Source of the DNA: Bacteroidaceae bacterium
Lineage (GTDB): Bacteria; Bacteroidota; Bacteroidia; Bacteroidales; Bacteroidaceae
Assembly: GCA_017622495.1 (NCBI GenBank)
Contig: JAGAQY010000057.1
Coordinates: 1-64,000 of the forward strand
DNA: 64,000 bases
Direction: 5' to 3'
Under the pieces are notes generated by a model, which saw only the letters and a list, made by a program, of their open reading frames with translations, made no database searches and was not told the DNA's origin. A program made the translations under genes and the position numbers. Below, in pieces: positions 60,000-64,000 of the stretch. Numbering within the stretch: position 1 is the stretch's first letter; every line of letters begins with the position of its first letter.

Positions 60000-62021
60000 A
60001 TGAAACGTAAAGGAAAAAATATCGCTTTATTGTTGTTGCAGTTTGTGTTGGCATCGGGCATCTTCTATAGTTGCAATGACGTAGACACATCCAACTACTA
60101 TACATTTACAGGCGAGATGATGAGCGAATACCTTGAGTCTCGTGAGCAGTTCAGCGACTTTACAGCTATCTTGAAGCGTGCCGAGTTGTTTGAGCCCTTG
60201 TCTGTATATGGCCATTATACCTGTTTTGCTCCTCACAATGAAGCGTTCAAGGCCTACCTGAGCGAGAGAGGACTTAATTCCATTGATGAACTCACCGATG
60301 AAGACTGCGATACGATAGCGCGTACTCACTTGGTAAATAATATCTATGAAGTGGCTGATATGGCCGATGGTACGTTGACCACAGCCAATATGAACCGCTG
60401 CTACATAGAAATCACTCATGGTGTCGATAGCAACAGCAATGCGGTGGTATATCTCAACCGATCGGCACATATCCTCTTTGCTACACAGGACGAAGAGGTG
60501 GAGAACGGTGTTGTACAGCCTGTGAGCGGTGTGCTGAAGAGCAGTAGCCGTATGCTTCCCGATATATTGCTGGAGAATCCTACCATATCTATCTTTACAG
60601 AGGCGCTGAGCAGAACTAAGTTGATAGATTCACTGTATGCCTATAGAGATCCGAACTACAACCCTAAGGATTATGAGCGCGTGAAGTACACCTCTCACGT
60701 GAACCGCGAGACAGCTACTGCTCCCGATGAGAAGAAGCAGGGCTTCACCGCCTTTGTTCCTACCGATAAGGTGCTCAAGGAAAAGTATGGTATAGAGAAC
60801 TGGAAAGACCTGTATGACAAGGCTGCAGAAATTTATGGTGCGGTATATGATGATGCGGGCGAAAGTTATTACGATACCATTCCCGAGGCTTTGGCGAATA
60901 GAAAGAATCCGCTCAACCGCCTTGTGGCTTACCATATCCTTGACAGAGATGTGATAGGTTGGAACTTGCTGACACCACGTAATGATATTGGTATCCAGAC
61001 TACTGTCATGAATCCTATCGACTGGTATGAGACTTTGCTCCCTCATACTATGATAAGAGTGGAGAAGTTGACTGTGTTGAAGTATGGTGGCGGAAGTGCT
61101 TTGGGTGAGCGTTACATCAACCGTCGCTACGACGATGAGTACCAAATCAAAGGCGCTATGATCAGTCAGACTGTAGAGAATGAGTATGCCAATGCCGCTA
61201 TCAACGGACGCTACTTCTATGTGGATGACTTGCTCGCATTCTCTGAAACAACACGCGACGTGGTACACAACTGCCGTATTCGTATGGATATGTCTACCAT
61301 ATTCCCTGAGTTGATGACAATGAACATCCGCCAGAATGGTACCGACCCCACCGTGAACGACCCTGAATATGATGAGACAGGTAAGTATGGACGCAACTAC
61401 TACTTCCCTGATGGATATCTGAAGAACGTGAAGGTGAACGGACTCTTCGTATATCGTCGTCCTCACAGCTTCTACGATAGCTACGAAGGTGATGAGATGA
61501 ATATGTTTGGTAACTATGACATTACCTTCAAGCTCCCTCCTGTACCTTATGAAGGTGAGTGGCAGATTCGCTTGGGCTATGCTGCCGAGCCTACTCGTGG
61601 TATTGCACAGGTATACTTTGACAACGAGCCCCAAGGTATTCCTTTGGATATGACAAAGACATTGGATGATCCTTCTATCCTGGGTGCTGACTGGGTGGCC
61701 AACTATACCACCATGTCGGCTCAGAACTTGGCAGCCGACCAAAAGGCTTTGAAGAACAAGGGATATTACCGTGGCGCTGCCGGTGGTTATCGCTATGATA
61801 TGGGTACTACCAACCGTGTAGTATTTGCTACACAGCTCCGCACCTTCCGCCGTGTGTTGTGTACGGTGCATATCGACCCGAACGAGGACCACTTCTTGCG
61901 TGTGCGCAGCGTATCTTCAAAGAAGGGTAATGATAATGAGTTTATGCTCGACTATATCGAACTGGTGCCCAAGAGTGTATACGGTGTGACCGATGAGGGC
62001 GCTATGGAAGATATGTTGTAA
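60000..62021 (+). CDS. FAS1-domain surface lipoprotein with C-terminal beta-sandwich
   Basis: This 673-residue protein has a lipoprotein signal (LQFVLASGIFYSC). Two FAS1-like units: residues ~40-200 (FSDFTAILKRAELFEPLSVYGHYTCFAPHNEAFKAYL...) and ~215-400 (ALSRTKLIDSLY...GFTAFVPTDKVLKE). The rest (~430-670), with GLFVYRRPHSFYDSYEGDEMNMFGNYDITFKLPP and WQIRLGYAAEPTRGIAQVYFDN, is beta-rich and could bind ligand. It is 26 bp after SusD and likely a subunit of the same surface assembly. Confidence 0.82.
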   Translation: MKRKGKNIALLLLQFVLASGIFYSCNDVDTSNYYTFTGEMMSEYLESREQFSDFTAILKRAELFEPLSVYGHYTCFAPHNEAFKAYLSERGLNSIDELTDEDCDTIARTHLVNNIYEVADMADGTLTTANMNRCYIEITHGVDSNSNAVVYLNRSAHILFATQDEEVENGVVQPVSGVLKSSSRMLPDILLENPTISIFTEALSRTKLIDSLYAYRDPNYNPKDYERVKYTSHVNRETATAPDEKKQGFTAFVPTDKVLKEKYGIENWKDLYDKAAEIYGAVYDDAGESYYDTIPEALANRKNPLNRLVAYHILDRDVIGWNLLTPRNDIGIQTTVMNPIDWYETLLPHTMIRVEKLTVLKYGGGSALGERYINRRYDDEYQIKGAMISQTVENEYANAAINGRYFYVDDLLAFSETTRDVVHNCRIRMDMSTIFPELMTMNIRQNGTDPTVNDPEYDETGKYGRNYYFPDGYLKNVKVNGLFVYRRPHSFYDSYEGDEMNMFGNYDITFKLPPVPYEGEWQIRLGYAAEPTRGIAQVYFDNEPQGIPLDMTKTLDDPSILGADWVANYTTMSAQNLAADQKALKNKGYYRGAAGGYRYDMGTTNRVVFATQLRTFRRVLCTVHIDPNEDHFLRVRSVSSKKGNDNEFMLDYIELVPKSVYGVTDEGAMEDML

Positions 62022-62052
62022 TCGAATGAGGAACCATATAAACAGAATGATT

Positions 62053-63723
62053 ATGAACAAAAGATATATATATGGTATAGGAGCTGCATTGCTCATGTCA
62101 CTTGGTACAGGCTGTTCCGATACTTGGGAGCAGCACTATCGACAGGAGGCTGCTGGTGGCAATACATTGTGGGAGGAAATCTCTTCGCGTAGCGAACTGA
62201 GCAACTTTGCCAAGGTGATAGATGCTTGTGGATACAGTATCGTGCTCAATGGCAGCCAGACATACTCTGTCTTTGCACCTACGAACGATTATCTTTCACT
62301 TGCAGAGGCTGACAGCCTGATCGAGAGCTATACCCTGCAGAAGAGTCAGGGAGTGAAGACAAACGACAATAGAGTGATTACGCAGTTTGTGCACAATCAT
62401 ATTGCGCTGTATCGTAAGTCGGTGTCGTCCATGACCAATGACTCTATCTCTATGATGAACGGTAAGTACCAGGTGCTGACTCAGACGGGAATTGGCGGTC
62501 AAACTTTTGAAGCCTCTAATGAACTGCATAGCAATGGTGTGCTCTATACCTTGAATGGTCAAGTGGAGTATTTCCCCAATGTTTTTGAGTATTTAGGACT
62601 TGACCCGGAATTGGATAGCGTATATCATTTCATCAATAGTTACAGCGTATATGACTTTGACCCTAATCAGAGTGTGGCTGGTGGTATTGTCGATGGTGAG
62701 ACCGTTTATCTTGACTCAGTTGTGGTGCTCCGCAACAATCTCCTCAGTCAGTATGGTCTTATCAACTCTGAGGACAGTACCTACTGGATGCTGGCACCTA
62801 CCAATACGGCCTGGACAGAGTTGTATGATGAATATCGCGAATATTTCGTATATGACAAGTCATTGGCCGCTGCCGACTCTTTGCAAGAGAACAATGCCAA
62901 GATGTCAATCCTGATGGGTGCCTTCTTCAATAGGACCGATAATCCAGATGCTGCATTCCAGGACTCTGCTTTGTCTACCATCGCTCCAACTGCTCTTATG
63001 CGCTTGTTGCAGGATGCCGAGCCGAAGGGTATCTACTATAAACCGTTTGAGGCGGGTGGTATATTTGATGGCACAGAAGATATTGTATGTAGCAACGGCC
63101 ATGTGCGTAAGGCCGAGACATTCAACATTGACAAGTCGAAGACCTTCTTGCAAACCATCAAGGTGGAGGCTGAGAACCAAATCTATCAGAAGAGTCTGTT
63201 GGAGTGTGAGACTCCGCTTACTATCCGCATCGTCTCAATGGACAATGCTTTCTATAATAAGCTGTCGGGCAATGCTTATGTGGATGTTATTCCTAAGAAT
63301 ACATCCGAGGATCCCGATAAATTCCCTGCTCCTAAGGTGACTTTCTCTATTCCTGGCACATTGTCAAACATCCCCTATGATATCTATATAGTGACAGCAC
63401 CCGTAGAGGCTTATAACCCGTATGCTACGGATGAAGATCGCTTGCCTAACCGTATTCGCGGTATATTGAACTTCAATAATCTTGACGGAAAGACCCAGAC
63501 AAAGCGTTTGAACGCTGCAGAGTCTACATCGGGTAATGTTGATACTCTTTTGATAGGCTCCAATGTGGTGTTCCCAACCTCTGCATACGGATTGGCCGAA
63601 CCTGTGGTGAACCTGCAGATATTGAGCCAGGTGAGTCGTAACCAGACTACACAATATTCTAATACGATGCATTTGGATTGTATCATATTCAAGCCACATG
63701 TAGATGAGGTTGAAGGAGAGTAA
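62053..63723 (+). CDS. FAS1-domain surface lipoprotein
   Basis: The protein has 556 residues from ATG 62053 (62047 also possible). Lipoprotein signal IYGIGAALLMSLGTGC. FAS1 unit one covers ~30-180: WEEISSRSELSNFAKVIDACGYSIVLNGSQTYSVFAPTND, ending VLYTLNGQVEYFPN. Unit two covers ~185-370 with LRNNLLSQYGLINSEDSTYWMLAPTNTAW. The remaining ~180 residues form a separate beta-rich domain. It is 31 bp after the previous FAS1 gene in the same orientation, so probably in one transcript. Confidence 0.82.
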   Translation: MNKRYIYGIGAALLMSLGTGCSDTWEQHYRQEAAGGNTLWEEISSRSELSNFAKVIDACGYSIVLNGSQTYSVFAPTNDYLSLAEADSLIESYTLQKSQGVKTNDNRVITQFVHNHIALYRKSVSSMTNDSISMMNGKYQVLTQTGIGGQTFEASNELHSNGVLYTLNGQVEYFPNVFEYLGLDPELDSVYHFINSYSVYDFDPNQSVAGGIVDGETVYLDSVVVLRNNLLSQYGLINSEDSTYWMLAPTNTAWTELYDEYREYFVYDKSLAAADSLQENNAKMSILMGAFFNRTDNPDAAFQDSALSTIAPTALMRLLQDAEPKGIYYKPFEAGGIFDGTEDIVCSNGHVRKAETFNIDKSKTFLQTIKVEAENQIYQKSLLECETPLTIRIVSMDNAFYNKLSGNAYVDVIPKNTSEDPDKFPAPKVTFSIPGTLSNIPYDIYIVTAPVEAYNPYATDEDRLPNRIRGILNFNNLDGKTQTKRLNAAESTSGNVDTLLIGSNVVFPTSAYGLAEPVVNLQILSQVSRNQTTQYSNTMHLDCIIFKPHVDEVEGE

Positions 63724-63752
63724 GAGTAACGTTGCATTTTAATTCACACGAT

Positions 63753-64000
63753 ATGAAGAATTATATAATATATAGTTTGTCTGCCTGCTTGCTGATGTCG
63801 CTCCCCGCTATGGCACAGGATACAAGTAGTGAGCAGCAATCGACAGATGTTAAAGTATTGAAGGTAGGTAAGCAACTGCCGACCCGTGTGGTAAGAGGTG
63901 TTGTCTTGAATGGAGCAACACATCAGCCTATGCCTGGTGTACTGGTTAGTGCTGCTGCTCTGGATGGATACAGCACATTTACTACAGCCGATGGATCTTA
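63753..64000 (+). CDS. Partial SusC-like outer-membrane protein (cut by window end)
   Basis: The first ~82 codons show a signal peptide (LSACLLMSLPAMAQ), an unusual Ser/Gln-rich linker, and the start of a carboxypeptidase-like domain (VVRGVVLNGATHQPMPGVLVSAAALDGYSTFTTADGS), as at the N-terminus of SusC/RagA proteins. The rest is outside the window. It would be a second transporter in this locus, 29 bp after the last FAS1 gene. Confidence 0.7.
   Translation, partial: MKNYIIYSLSACLLMSLPAMAQDTSSEQQSTDVKVLKVGKQLPTRVVRGVVLNGATHQPMPGVLVSAAALDGYSTFTTADGS

Noticed and set aside
60630..61892. 420-codon open frame on the minus strand
   Set aside because: It lies wholly antisense to the second FAS1 lipoprotein gene, and the protein shows no motif or signal.

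Overview
The window looks like chromosomal DNA of a gut-type Bacteroidales bacterium (Bacteroides/Phocaeicola/Prevotella relatives; genus not decided). The evidence is SusC/SusD outer-membrane pairs, DUF4369-TlpA lipoproteins, a split MetH reactivation protein, and many promoters of the Bacteroidetes type (TTG/TTTG, 19-20 bp gap, TAnnTTTG). There are no phage, plasmid, transposase, CRISPR or rRNA genes. One tRNA (Tyr, GTA) is present.

Layout. 0.3-4.0 kb: three tandem secreted thioredoxin-fold (TlpA/DUF4369) proteins, the third lacking the CxxC. 4.1-8.6 kb: membrane metallophosphoesterase, thiol peroxidase (tpx, opposite strand), flippase-like membrane protein, dipeptidase pepD. 8.7-15.5 kb (minus): RecQ helicase, RecJ exonuclease, a YkvA-type protein and a DUF4922-SpoIID/LytB fusion. 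15.7-19.4 kb: DUF2975 protein plus small XRE regulator, a secreted protein, a glycosyltransferase and an SGNH hydrolase. 19.5-26.5 kb: rlmN, pdxA, then a tightly coupled nucleotidyltransferase / ATP-grasp / CDP-alcohol phosphotransferase set, pyrC and the MetH activation-domain protein. 26.5-38.5 kb is mostly core: DUF4369 lipoprotein, FtsB/DivIC-like protein, dnaX, DUF721, recF, TPR protein, ribH, tRNA-Tyr, secG, lptE, a sigma-54 activator, a HAD phosphatase and a second flippase-like protein.

38.6-64 kb is a glycan- and surface-related accessory region. On the minus strand a secreted five-repeat protein is followed by a GH97-GH43-GH127 operon (arabinose-containing glycans are the likely target). 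On the plus strand a secreted HExxH metallopeptidase-like protein is followed by a fasciclin (FAS1) lipoprotein, SusC, SusD, two more FAS1 lipoproteins and the start of another SusC-like gene cut by the window end.

The most striking unexplained structure is in the ~970 bp between these two halves. It holds a ~430 bp element with ~115 bp inverted arms around a 22-bp-period array of eight AGTACT palindromes, and next to it a remnant of a degraded secreted-protein gene. More widely, several families of short dispersed inverted repeats sit between genes. In at least two genes they lie in frame inside the coding sequence (three times in the DUF4922-SpoIID gene), and in others they form the C-terminal tail or stop codon. 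Functional calls are from motif recognition by eye; no database search was run.
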